From contig VBMV01000076.1 in assembly GCA_005878835.1 (NCBI GenBank), positions 1 through 35,177 of the forward strand: a stretch of DNA of 35,177 nt, in the 5' to 3' direction. This document shows, piece after piece, positions 13,335 through 20,402 of the stretch. The stretch is from Gammaproteobacteria bacterium (GTDB lineage: Bacteria > Pseudomonadota > Gammaproteobacteria > Steroidobacterales > Steroidobacteraceae). The notes beneath the pieces were generated by a model. It saw only the letters and a program-made list of their open reading frames with translations. It made no database searches and had not been told where the DNA came from. Position 1 is the stretch's first letter. Each line of letters starts with the position of its first letter. A program made the position numbers and the translations under genes.

Positions 13335-15041
13335 TCAACCGCTGGGAGGCGATGCGCCTGCCGCCGACGCCCCGGACGGCTCATCGCCGGCCTCCCGCCA
13401 TTGCGTATCCCAGCTCTCGATCTCGTAACGGTCGGTCAGCGGGAACCCCGGCGGACGCTCGTGCTCGAGGCGCTTGTCGAACTCGTACCGGGTCGCATAG
13501 CGCGGCTCGGTTGCCGACAACGATCCGGCGGTGAGACTGCCCAGGATCAGCAGAGTGCCGCTGCGCGGAGCATCGTAGTCGACGACGACAAATCGGCGTC
13601 GCGCGTACACGGCGGCCTGGATCTCGAGGTCGCCGCGCCCGGTCACATCGGGTCGGGCGATCTCGATGTCCTTGGCGCAGAGCAGGCCCAGGTAATCGCC
13701 GGCCTCCGCTGTCCGGCGCGGGTCGTGCGCGTAGATCAGGCTACCTTCGATGACTATGCGCTCCGGCGAATAAACCAACACCTTGCCGCTGACGGTACCG
13801 TGCACGGCCAGGGCGGCGTTGCGCCCACCGAGGATGTAAGCCGGTGTACTCATGAGCTCCCTGTGCTCGGGACCGGCGACACCGAGCTCACGCCACCCGT
13901 AGCTGCCGTCGGGGTAGAAGGTGATGCGCGTGTCATGCCCGAACGATCGGCCCGGCGCGCCGCCCCCCGTCCCGGAGTCGGGTAGTGAGAACGTCCCGGG
14001 CAACGGGATGCGTCCCGCCCGCGTTGCCAGGCCGCCGCGGAAGATCTCGTCCTTCTGCCTGTAGCCCTCCGCGGTTCCGAGCGTGAATCCGGCTCCCGCG
14101 GTGGTGACCAGACTCAGGAATCGCGGCGCCACGGCCCGGTCGTAGCCGACCTCAATCGGGGAATTGCTGTGGAAGCGGCCCACGATCTCGTCATCGTGGA
14201 ACTGCACTTCCGGGTCCGGCCGGTCGACGAGCTGCGCAAAGTGGGAAAACGCCAGGCGCTTCATCTGGAGCTGCGTGCGCAGGCGTCGGCCGTTCTCTTC
14301 GGTGGTGATCTCGACGGTCATGCGCTCGAGGTCCATGCTGTCGGCCGCAGGCTGTCTCTCCAGCAAGGCGACGTATTGCCGGCCCTCATGCATCAACGAG
14401 AGCCGCGCTTGCCTGAGATTTACGTCGCGCAGCTTCTCCGCCGCCTGCATGACCCAGCGGGTGAGGACGGATCGCTGGACCGCCGGTATGTCGATACCGG
14501 CCGGCTGCGCCACCGGTGCCACCGGCGCGACCCGCGCGACCGGCGCGACCGGCGTGACGGGCGTAACGGGCGTAACCGGCGCGACCGGCGTGACCGGTGC
14601 GACCGATGCCGGGGCTTCGCTGTCGCTGGGCGCAGTGGTGCTCAGGACAGGCGCTTCCCCGGACGGGGAATCGCGCCCGGACGGGGCGTCACCGGGGCTG
14701 GCCTCACTCGGCGTGACCGCCGCAGGCAGCGCAGGCGGCGCCACTGTTCGCGGCTGCGAGCCTACGGCACGGGATCGACTCGGCGCCGCGGCAGAGAGCA
14801 ACTCTTCACGCGAGTCGGTAGTCGGTGCGGCGGGCGCTTCAACCGGTCCGGCCCGGTCGTGCTCATCCTCGGGCCCGCTGTCCTGCGACTCGACGTACAC
14901 TCGAAGCTCGGGCGCCGAGCTCGGCTTCATCGATTCGACGCTCGCCACGCCGATCGTCAGCAAGAGCAGCAGATGCACGCCGGCTGAGGCGGCACCGGCC
15001 CAGACGATGCGCCGATTGGGCGACTCCGCCGCCAGGCCCAT
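13335..15041 (-). CDS. Unknown TonB-topology protein with pilus-associated-like C-terminal domain
   Basis: A 568-aa protein from the ATG at 15041. An in-frame TTG at 15212 would add 57 unconvincing residues, so the start is uncertain. Layout: short cytoplasmic N-terminus; one membrane helix at 11-35 (RIVWAGAASAGVHLLLLLTI); a Pro/Ala/Ser-rich periplasmic spacer at 50-180 ending in a run of V-T-P / V-A-P triplets (147-180); a helix (VMQAAEKLRDVNLRQARLSL); then a beta-rich region. That region includes FHSNSPIEV and SPERIVIEGSLIYAHDPR...DYLGLLCAKDIEI, followed by GSLTAGSLSATEPRYATRYEFDKR. This resembles DUF4900/PilX-type surface proteins. It does not end in a TonB C-terminal domain. Function unknown; possibly an envelope-spanning or pilus-related factor. 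Confidence 0.75.
   Translation of the reverse strand: MGLAAESPNRRIVWAGAASAGVHLLLLLTIGVASVESMKPSSAPELRVYVESQDSGPEDEHDRAGPVEAPAAPTTDSREELLSAAAPSRSRAVGSQPRTVAPPALPAAVTPSEASPGDAPSGRDSPSGEAPVLSTTAPSDSEAPASVAPVTPVAPVTPVTPVTPVAPVARVAPVAPVAQPAGIDIPAVQRSVLTRWVMQAAEKLRDVNLRQARLSLMHEGRQYVALLERQPAADSMDLERMTVEITTEENGRRLRTQLQMKRLAFSHFAQLVDRPDPEVQFHDDEIVGRFHSNSPIEVGYDRAVAPRFLSLVTTAGAGFTLGTAEGYRQKDEIFRGGLATRAGRIPLPGTFSLPDSGTGGGAPGRSFGHDTRITFYPDGSYGWRELGVAGPEHRELMSTPAYILGGRNAALAVHGTVSGKVLVYSPERIVIEGSLIYAHDPRRTAEAGDYLGLLCAKDIEIARPDVTGRGDLEIQAAVYARRRFVVVDYDAPRSGTLLILGSLTAGSLSATEPRYATRYEFDKRLEHERPPGFPLTDRYEIESWDTQWREAGDEPSGASAAGASPPSG
14504..14605. repeat. Triplet-protein repeat tract (VTP/VAP) in the TonB-like gene
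   Basis: The DNA consists of 9-nt units of the form ACCGGCGYG/ACCGGCGCG on the plus strand, with small differences, encoding about eleven Val-Thr/Ala-Pro triplets. Such tracts form stiff periplasm-spanning rods in TonB-like proteins. The near-identical units are prone to slippage in steps of three codons, which would change rod length without a frameshift. Confidence 0.7.
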
Positions 15042-15409
15042 CTGGAACGCATCCACGGCGTCCGGAGCGGCAGGATTTTCGAGCCCTGACGTAGGCACCC
15101 TCTTGCCCCGCGTTGCTCGACAGCTGAAGGAGCTATTCTCGTTGGACGGCCTGCTTTTCGAAATACCCGTCGGCAGCGCCGTGCCCCAGGGCAGCGAGAC
15201 GCCGGCCGGCAAATACCCCGGGCGGCGTGGTCAAGCTGACGCATCGGGCAGAGTTTCCCGGATCCCCAGCGGGGCCTGGAGCCGAGCGATGGGCTGCTGC
15301 CGAATGGAGCGGGGAAGTTTTCCCCATGTGAAACGCCCGCGGGAACCACGTAAGCTTGACTTCGGTCAACCGAGCGAGCGCCAAGTCGCTGCGTGCTCAG
15401 GGAGGCATT
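15042..15409. other. 368-bp gap between divergent genes with two inverted repeats
   Basis: No gene is supported here, although an antisense-like frame crosses part of it. It holds GGGGAA-GTT-TTCCCC (15311-15325), a perfect 6-bp inverted repeat, and TTGAC-TTCG-GTCAA (15356-15369), a 5-bp stem closed by a TTCG tetraloop. Both lie within 100 nt of the small secreted-protein gene. The TTGACT at 15356 could also be read as a -35 box, but no matching -10 is seen. Confidence 0.5.
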
Positions 15410-15736
15410 GTGCGGACACTCAAGACACTCATGACTGCGGTTGGATTGGCCGCATCGGCGGCATGCGTTGCGGGGCCGTTCTGTGTGCTCGTGACGGGCC
15501 TCGGACAGGACTGCAAGTACTACGACGAGGGAAGCTGCGCGCAGGCGGCCATGGAGCGGCACGGCGCGTGCGTCGACAGATCGACCGGACTCGCAACCGG
15601 GTTCAACCGGGGTGCTCGTTACTGCCTCGTGGGGGCAGGCGAGAACCGCTGCGAGTACTACGACGCCGCCTCGTGCGCGAAAGTGGCGCAGGACCATGGA
15701 GGCACCTGCGTCCAGCGTCCCCGCTCGGGAACCTGA
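15410..15736 (+). CDS. Small secreted protein with two four-cysteine repeats (DUF3551-like)
   Basis: A 108-aa protein. The GTG at 15410 has GGAGG 4 nt upstream and is preferred to the ATG at 15356, which gives a poorly hydrophobic N-terminus. The first 24 residues are a signal peptide (LKTLMTAVGLAASAACVAG). The mature part holds two homologous units: FCVLVTGLGQDCKYYDEGSC followed by ...GACVDR, and YCLVGAGENRCEYYDAASC followed by ...GTCVQR. Each has four Cys at matching spacing with a C-x-Y-Y core. The pattern recalls DUF3551, which is usually a single unit. Function unknown; probably disulfide-bonded and periplasmic or secreted. Confidence 0.78.
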   Translation: MRTLKTLMTAVGLAASAACVAGPFCVLVTGLGQDCKYYDEGSCAQAAMERHGACVDRSTGLATGFNRGARYCLVGAGENRCEYYDAASCAKVAQDHGGTCVQRPRSGT

Positions 15737-15747
15737 GCCGTAATACG

Positions 15748-15781
15748 GCCGGCTGACGAAGCGGTCAGAGCCGGCTGACGA
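15748..15781. repeat. Interleaved direct and inverted repeat between convergent genes
   Basis: GCCGGCTGACGA occurs at 15748-15759 and 15770-15781. A GTCAG between them (15764-15768) can pair with either CTGAC. The site lies in the 51-bp gap between the cysteine-repeat gene and the rsmI stop. It may form alternative hairpins at the convergent 3' ends, but there is no T-run for an ordinary terminator. Confidence 0.4.
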
Positions 15782-15787
15782 TCCCGG

Positions 15788-16678
15788 CTAGGGCATCTCC
15801 TCGCCCTCCGGCAACGCAGTCGCGTCGCGGGCGGGGAGAGCGATGCGTGCGGCGAGCGCGTAGGCCGTCGCACGGCTGGCCCCGGTCAGCTGCGCGGCGA
15901 TCGCCGCGACCCTGCCCGGCGGCAGCTCCTTCGCGAGCAGCTCCACGGCACGTCGCAGGAGCTGCCCGTCGACGGGGCCCGTGGCCGCGGCGGCGCCATG
16001 CACCACGATGGTGATCTCGCCGCGCTGGAAGTTCTCCTCCACCTGTGCCCGCGCGAGCAGCTCTTGCAGCGTGCCGCGGTAGACGGTCTCGTGCGCCTTG
16101 GTGAGCTCGCGCGCCACCGCCGCCGGGCGCTCCACGCCGAACTCCGCCGCCATATCGGCGAGCGTCCTCACGATGCGGTGAGGCGCTTCGAAGAACACCA
16201 GCGTGCGCGGCTCATGCGCGAGAGCGGCGAGCGCCGCACGCCGCTCGCGCTCGCGCGACGGCAGGAAGCCCTCGAAGCAGAAGCGCTCGGTCGGCAGCCC
16301 CGCGACCGCGAGCGCGCTGGTGATCGCCGAGGGCCCCGGAATCGCGTGCACCTCGAAGCCCGCGCGCGCGGCGCGCTGCACCAGCTCCAGTCCCGGATCG
16401 GACAGGAGCGGGGTGCCCGCATCGCTGACCAGCGCGATGGTTTCACCGGCCGCGAGCCGGGCGAGGAGCTGCGGGGTGCGCTGCGACTCGTTGTGCTCGT
16501 GCAGCGACACCAGGGGCTTGGCGATACCGAGGGCGCTGAGCAGCACGCGCGTGTGACGCGTGTCCTCGGCGGCAATCACGTCGGCGCTGAGCAACGCCTC
16601 GCGCGCCCGCGCGCTCAGGTCCGCGAGGTTGCCGATCGGCGTGGCGATGACCTGCAGCCGCCCGTTGCTCCTGCCCAC
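15788..16678 (-). CDS. rsmI: 16S rRNA (cytidine-1402-2'-O)-methyltransferase
   Basis: A 296-aa tetrapyrrole-methylase-fold enzyme that puts the 2'-O-methyl group on C1402 of 16S rRNA at the decoding centre. RsmH, encoded 3 kb away, makes the N4-methyl group on the same base. Motifs: LQVIATPIGNLADLSARA, AAEDTRHTRVLL, SLHEHNE, ALVSDAGTPLLSDPG, IPGPSAITSALAVAGLP, FCFEGFLPSRERERR. The length is close to the 286 aa of E. coli. The GTG at 16678 is the likely start; the frame runs on far upstream antisense to lpoA but that part is not protein-like. It is divergent from lpoA, as in other gammaproteobacteria, with the lpoA -10 next to its start codon. Confidence 0.93.
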   Translation of the reverse strand: MGRSNGRLQVIATPIGNLADLSARAREALLSADVIAAEDTRHTRVLLSALGIAKPLVSLHEHNESQRTPQLLARLAAGETIALVSDAGTPLLSDPGLELVQRAARAGFEVHAIPGPSAITSALAVAGLPTERFCFEGFLPSRERERRAALAALAHEPRTLVFFEAPHRIVRTLADMAAEFGVERPAAVARELTKAHETVYRGTLQELLARAQVEENFQRGEITIVVHGAAAATGPVDGQLLRRAVELLAKELPPGRVAAIAAQLTGASRATAYALAARIALPARDATALPEGEEMP

Positions 16679-16684
16679 TATAAT
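16679..16684 (+). promoter_or_regulatory. Candidate -10 box for lpoA-yraN
   Basis: A perfect TATAAT directly abuts the rsmI GTG start (16676-16678) and lies 70 nt before the lpoA ATG. No clear -35 is visible at the usual distance. Confidence 0.4.
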
Positions 16685-16753
16685 CCCCGCCTCATGCCGC
16701 TTAGGGTTTGCGGCCCACCGCATCGTGCGCGCCAACGACAGGCCCTTCAACAG

Positions 16754-18319
16754 ATGCCCGTACGCCCGATCATCCGCTTCCTGCTCCTGGCAGCGGCCGC
16801 GCTGGCACTGAGCGCCTGTGCGAGTCTCACCGAGCGCGCGGGGCTCCCGCCATCCCTCGAGCGTGCCGAGGCGCTCGAGCGTGCCGGCGATGCCGCGGGC
16901 GCGGCGCGCGTGTACGAGGAACTCGCGGGGGAGAACAGCGGCGCGGAGCGCAACGCCCTCCTGTTGCGCGCCGCGCGCGGCTACCTCGCCGCCCACCATG
17001 CCGAGGACGCGGCGCGCGTGCTGGCGCTGCCCGAAGGTCCGCTGTCCGCGGAGCAGAGCACCGAGCGCGCGCTCTCCAACGCGGAGCTCGCCATCGAGCG
17101 CGGCCAGGGGCGGGAAGCGTGGCAGCAGCTCGCCGCGATCGCCGAACCGCGCAGCGCTGCGCAGGCGGCGCGCTATCACGAGCTGCAGGCGCGCGCGGCG
17201 CTCGCGGCCGGCCGCCCCCCAGGCGGGCCCGCCGGCGCAGCACCGGAGGAGGTCGGGCCGCACATCGCGCTGCTGCTGCCGATCACCGGCCGCGCGGCAG
17301 CTGCCGCCGTGAGCGTGCGCTATGGTTTCATGACGGCGTATTACCAGACCCCGACGGCCGAGCGACCGCGGGTGCGCGTCTACGACACCGGCACGCACAG
17401 CGTGGCGGATGCGCTGGCGCAGGCGAGCCAACAGGGGGCCGACTTCATCGTCGGCCCGCTGACCCGCGAGGAGGTGGCCGCCGCCGCGGCGTTCTCCGCG
17501 CCCCGGGCGCCGCTCCTGGCGCTCAACTTCCTGCCGGCGGAACAGCCGGCGCCGGCGCAGTTCTATCAGTACGCGCTGTCGCCCGAGGATGAGGCGCGCC
17601 TCGCGGCGCGGCGCATCCTGGACGATCATCACCGCCGCGGGGTGGCGCTGGTGCCGGCGGGGGACTGGGGCGAGCGGGTGCTGGCCGCCTTCAAACAGGA
17701 GCTGCAGGCCGGCGGGGGCGAGCTGCTCGGCGCCGCGGTCATCGATGCGTCGCGCACCGACTACACCGGCTCGATCACCGAGGTGCTGCGCATCAGTGAC
17801 AGCACGGCGCGCTACCGGCGCCTGGAGTCCGCACTCGGCATCAAGCTGCAGTTCGAGCCACGGCGCCGCGCCGACATCGAATTCATCTTCGCTGCGGCAC
17901 AGTCCAACACCGAGCGGCTGCTGCGGCCGCAGCTGCGCTTTCATTACGCCGGCGACATTCCCACCTACGCGACCTCGGACGCCTTTGAGCCGGACGTGCG
18001 CGCCAACGAGGAGCTCGATGGCCTGATGTTTCCGGACATGCCGTGGATGCTGGGAGGGGATCTGGCGGATGCGGTGCACGCCGCCACCCGCGAGGCGTGG
18101 CCCAGCGGCGGCCCGCAGCGCGGCCGGCTGTTCGCCTTCGGCTTCGATGCGTTCCGCCTGGCGCAGGCGCTGCGCCAGCGCGGCGCTCCGGGCGACGTCA
18201 GCCTCGCGGGCCTGACCGGCCGCCTGAGCGTCGATCCCGAGCGGCGCGTGCGCCGCGAGATGGACTGGGCGCAGTTGCACAACGGCGAGCTGCGGCTGCT
18301 GCCGGCGCCGGGGCCGTGA
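16754..18319 (+). CDS. lpoA: Outer-membrane lipoprotein activator of PBP1A (LpoA), short form
   Basis: A 521-aa lipoprotein. The signal is RPIIRFLLLAAAALALSAC, with Cys22 the lipidated residue. Residues 30-160 form a TPR-like helical region. A periplasmic-binding-protein-like domain starts at 168 (GPHIALLLPITGRAAAAA) and continues with GADFIVGPLTREEV, NFLPAEQ, and DIEFIFAAAQSNTERLLRPQLRF. LpoA reaches through the peptidoglycan to stimulate the transpeptidase of PBP1A. E. coli LpoA is 678 aa; here the second half of the TPR region and its WQ..YP.HPA linker are missing. The ATG at 16754 gives the lipoprotein signal. The gene precedes yraN by 16 nt. Confidence 0.92.
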   Translation: MPVRPIIRFLLLAAAALALSACASLTERAGLPPSLERAEALERAGDAAGAARVYEELAGENSGAERNALLLRAARGYLAAHHAEDAARVLALPEGPLSAEQSTERALSNAELAIERGQGREAWQQLAAIAEPRSAAQAARYHELQARAALAAGRPPGGPAGAAPEEVGPHIALLLPITGRAAAAAVSVRYGFMTAYYQTPTAERPRVRVYDTGTHSVADALAQASQQGADFIVGPLTREEVAAAAAFSAPRAPLLALNFLPAEQPAPAQFYQYALSPEDEARLAARRILDDHHRRGVALVPAGDWGERVLAAFKQELQAGGGELLGAAVIDASRTDYTGSITEVLRISDSTARYRRLESALGIKLQFEPRRRADIEFIFAAAQSNTERLLRPQLRFHYAGDIPTYATSDAFEPDVRANEELDGLMFPDMPWMLGGDLADAVHAATREAWPSGGPQRGRLFAFGFDAFRLAQALRQRGAPGDVSLAGLTGRLSVDPERRVRREMDWAQLHNGELRLLPAPGP

Positions 18320-18335
18320 TTTCGAGATCCGGCCG

Positions 18336-18704
18336 ATGCTCACCGCTCGACAGCAAAGCGGACGACGCGCCGAGGAGCTGGCCGCCGAATTCCTGCGCGC
18401 GCGCGGCTTCGAGATCCTGCAGCGCAACTACCTGCGCCGGCTCGGCGAGCTCGACTTAGTCGTGCGCGGCGCCGGCGTGTTGGTGATCGCCGAGGTGCGC
18501 ACCCGTGCGAGCAGCGCCTACGGCGGCGCGGCGGCGAGCGTCGACCGGCGCAAACAGCAGCGCATCACACGCGCCGCGAGAGCGCTCCTGCAGCAGCGTG
18601 CGGAGCTGGCGCAGCTGCCGGTGCGCTTCGACGTCATCGTGGTGGGGGACCCGCACGGCGCCGCGCCGCGCATCGAGTGGATCCAGCATGCGTTCGAGGC
18701 CTGA
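18336..18704 (+). CDS. yraN: YraN family protein (UPF0102), endonuclease-like fold
   Basis: A 122-aa protein of the usual UPF0102 length. It has GRRAEELAAEFLRARGFEILQRNYLRRLGELDLVVR, then VLVIAEVRTRAS and VDRRKQQRITRAARALL. The E...GELDLV...EVR spacing corresponds to the E-D-ExK core of restriction-endonuclease-like folds, although the family's activity remains undefined; here the usual K of EVK is R. It is encoded right after lpoA, as in most gammaproteobacteria. The SIS-domain (diaA/gmhA-like) and BON-domain genes that often follow are absent, and mraZ comes next. Confidence 0.9.
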   Translation: MLTARQQSGRRAEELAAEFLRARGFEILQRNYLRRLGELDLVVRGAGVLVIAEVRTRASSAYGGAAASVDRRKQQRITRAARALLQQRAELAQLPVRFDVIVVGDPHGAAPRIEWIQHAFEA

Positions 18705-18871
18705 AGCGCCGCACCGCCGAAGCTTTCTGCGCACCACTGTGTAAAGTTCGTTGGGCAAGCCGCTGATTGTTAACACTGAATGCGCTTCGCGACTTTGCGA
18801 CACTGTGGTTCCTGACATAAGTGCTTCCACATAAGTCTTTGTGAATGCGACGAATTTCTCACTATTTTGAA
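18705..18871. other. AT-richer gap upstream of the mraZ promoter
   Basis: No gene is seen. This stretch is much richer in A+T than its surroundings and contains short direct repeats (CATAAGTGCTTCCACATAAGTC) and a GTTAACA. It may carry further control sites for the dcw cluster; none can be named with support. Confidence 0.35.
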
Positions 18872-18900
18872 TTGACATAGTTCGCCCCCGATTCCATAGT
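18872..18900 (+). promoter_or_regulatory. dcw cluster promoter (Pmra)
   Basis: A consensus TTGACA (18872-18877), 17 nt, then CATAGT (18895-18900). Transcription would begin near 18907, just before the three TGGGN boxes. It is the best sigma-70-like promoter seen upstream of the whole 15-gene cluster. Confidence 0.72.
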
Positions 18901-18909
18901 GGCGCCCAG

Positions 18910-18934
18910 TGGGAGAAAGTGGGGGGGAATGGGC
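18910..18934 (+). promoter_or_regulatory. MraZ operator: three TGGGN boxes
   Basis: TGGGA (18910-18914), TGGGG (18920-18924) and TGGGC (18930-18934) repeat with exact 5-nt spacers, so they are spaced by one helical turn. This is the arrangement bound by MraZ in E. coli for autorepression of the mra operon. They overlap the first transcribed bases downstream of the promoter and lie 21 nt before mraZ. Confidence 0.85.
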
Positions 18935-18954
18935 GGCTCTCGCCCTGACGGGTC

Positions 18955-19407
18955 ATGTTTCGCGGCGCAACGAAGATCACCCTGGATGACAAGGGGCGGA
19001 TGGTCATGCCCAACCGCTACCGCGAGCAGATCAGCGAACTCGCCCAGGGAAAGCTGGTCGTCACCGTCGACAAGGATCAGTGCCTCCTCATCTATCCGCT
19101 GCCCGAATGGGAAGTGACCGAACGCAAGCTGATGAGCCTGCCGACGCTGAACGCGACCGCGCGCCGGCTGCAGCGGCTGATGGTCGGCTATGCGACGGAT
19201 CTGCCTCTTGACGGGCACGGGAGGCTCCTGCTGCCACCCGAGCTGCGCGAGTTCGCGAAGCTCGGGCGCCATGGAATGCTGATCGGTCAGGGCAATCGGT
19301 TCGAGCTGTGGGATGAGGCGCGCTGGAACGAGCGGCGCGACCTGTGGCTGAACACCGAGGCCGCCCCGGGCGATCTGCCTTCCGAGCTCGAGTCACTGTC
19401 GCTGTAA
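18955..19407 (+). CDS. mraZ: MraZ, transcriptional regulator of the dcw cluster
   Basis: A 150-aa protein with two SpoVT-AbrB-like units: FRGATKITLDDKGRMVMPNRYRE (2-24) and YATDLPLDGHGRLLLPPELREFA, each carrying the D-x-x-GR-x-x-x-P core. MraZ forms a ring-shaped octamer or dodecamer that binds TGGGN repeats and represses its own operon. The ATG at 18955 gives the conserved MFRGAT N-terminus. Being first in the cluster and close to the three boxes, it is presumably autoregulated. A 68-nt gap separates it from rsmH. Confidence 0.97.
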   Translation: MFRGATKITLDDKGRMVMPNRYREQISELAQGKLVVTVDKDQCLLIYPLPEWEVTERKLMSLPTLNATARRLQRLMVGYATDLPLDGHGRLLLPPELREFAKLGRHGMLIGQGNRFELWDEARWNERRDLWLNTEAAPGDLPSELESLSL

Positions 19408-19475
19408 GGGTTTCGACTGGTTGGCGCAGCCCGTGGCAAGCGCACTCAAGGGGGCGGGGCCGTTCCGCTTCGCAG

Positions 19476-20402
19476 GTGGATGAGCACACACCGGTGCTCG
19501 CCGCCGAGGCGCTCGCAGGGCTCGCCGTGGAAGCGGGCGGTTACTATGTCGATGCGACGTTCGGGCGTGGCGGTCATACGTCACTACTCCTCCAGGCCCT
19601 GGGTCGAGAAGGCCGCGTGCTCGCGCTCGACCGCGATCCGCAGGCCATCGCGGCCGGCCGGCAGCGTTTTGCCGACGAAATGCGGCTTACGCTCGTGCAC
19701 GCGTCGTTTGCCGACCTCGGCACGCTCGTGCCGGCACACGCGCACGATCGTGCTTGCCGCGGTGTGCTCTTCGACCTCGGCGTGTCCTCGCCGCAGCTCG
19801 ATGATCCGCAGCGCGGGTTCAGCTTCCGCGCTGACGGCCCGCTCGACATGCGCATGGACCCGACGCGCGGCGAACCCGTTTCTGCGTGGCTCGCTCGTGC
19901 GAGCCTTGACGAGATGCGCCAGGTGATCGCCACCTTCGGAGAGGAGCGTTTCGCGCGGCGCGTGGCGCAGGCCATCGTCGCGGCGCGGCGCGCTCATGCG
20001 CTCACCCGCACCGGCGAGCTCGCCGCCCTCATCGGGGCCGCCGTGCGCACGCGCGAGCCCGGTAAGCATCCGGCGACCCGCACGTTCCAGGCGCTGCGCA
20101 TGTTCATCAACGACGAGCTCGGGCAGCTCGAGCGTGGCCTCGCCGGCGCGCTCGGGGCCCTCGCCCCCGGCGGGCGGCTCGCGGTCATCAGCTTCCACTC
20201 CCTCGAGGATCGAGTGGTCAAGCGCTTCATGCAGCGCGAGTCGCAGATCGACCCGGCCCTGAAGGATCTGCCCCTCGTGCCCCCCGGCGCGCAGCCGCGC
20301 CTGAAGCTCATCGGCCGCAAGAGCCGACCGGCATCGGCGGAGCTGCAGAGGAACCCCCGCGCCCGCAGCGCGCTGCTGCGCGTGGCGGAGCGACTCGCGT
20401 GA
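19476..20402 (+). CDS. rsmH: 16S rRNA (cytosine-1402-N4)-methyltransferase
   Basis: A 308-aa enzyme (E. coli 313) that methylates N4 of C1402 in 16S rRNA, the partner of RsmI. Motifs: EHTPVLAAEALAGL, YVDATFGRGGHTSLLL (SAM-binding loop), LALDRDPQAI, FDLGVSSPQLDDPQRGFSF, DGPLDMRMD, KHPATRTFQALRMFINDEL and VISFHSLEDRVVKRFM. The GTG at 19476 matches the conserved N-terminus (VDEHTPVL). The Shine-Dalgarno is weak; the only purine-rich block lies over 20 nt upstream, so the exact start is less sure. An open frame extends back into mraZ but is not conserved-looking. The stop overlaps the ftsL start (GTGA). Confidence 0.95.
   Translation: MDEHTPVLAAEALAGLAVEAGGYYVDATFGRGGHTSLLLQALGREGRVLALDRDPQAIAAGRQRFADEMRLTLVHASFADLGTLVPAHAHDRACRGVLFDLGVSSPQLDDPQRGFSFRADGPLDMRMDPTRGEPVSAWLARASLDEMRQVIATFGEERFARRVAQAIVAARRAHALTRTGELAALIGAAVRTREPGKHPATRTFQALRMFINDELGQLERGLAGALGALAPGGRLAVISFHSLEDRVVKRFMQRESQIDPALKDLPLVPPGAQPRLKLIGRKSRPASAELQRNPRARSALLRVAERLA

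Noticed and set aside
15042-15212. 57-residue N-terminal extension of the TonB-like protein from a TTG codon
   Set aside because: The residues do not look like protein, TTG is a rare start, and the membrane helix sits naturally near the N-terminus from the ATG at 15041.
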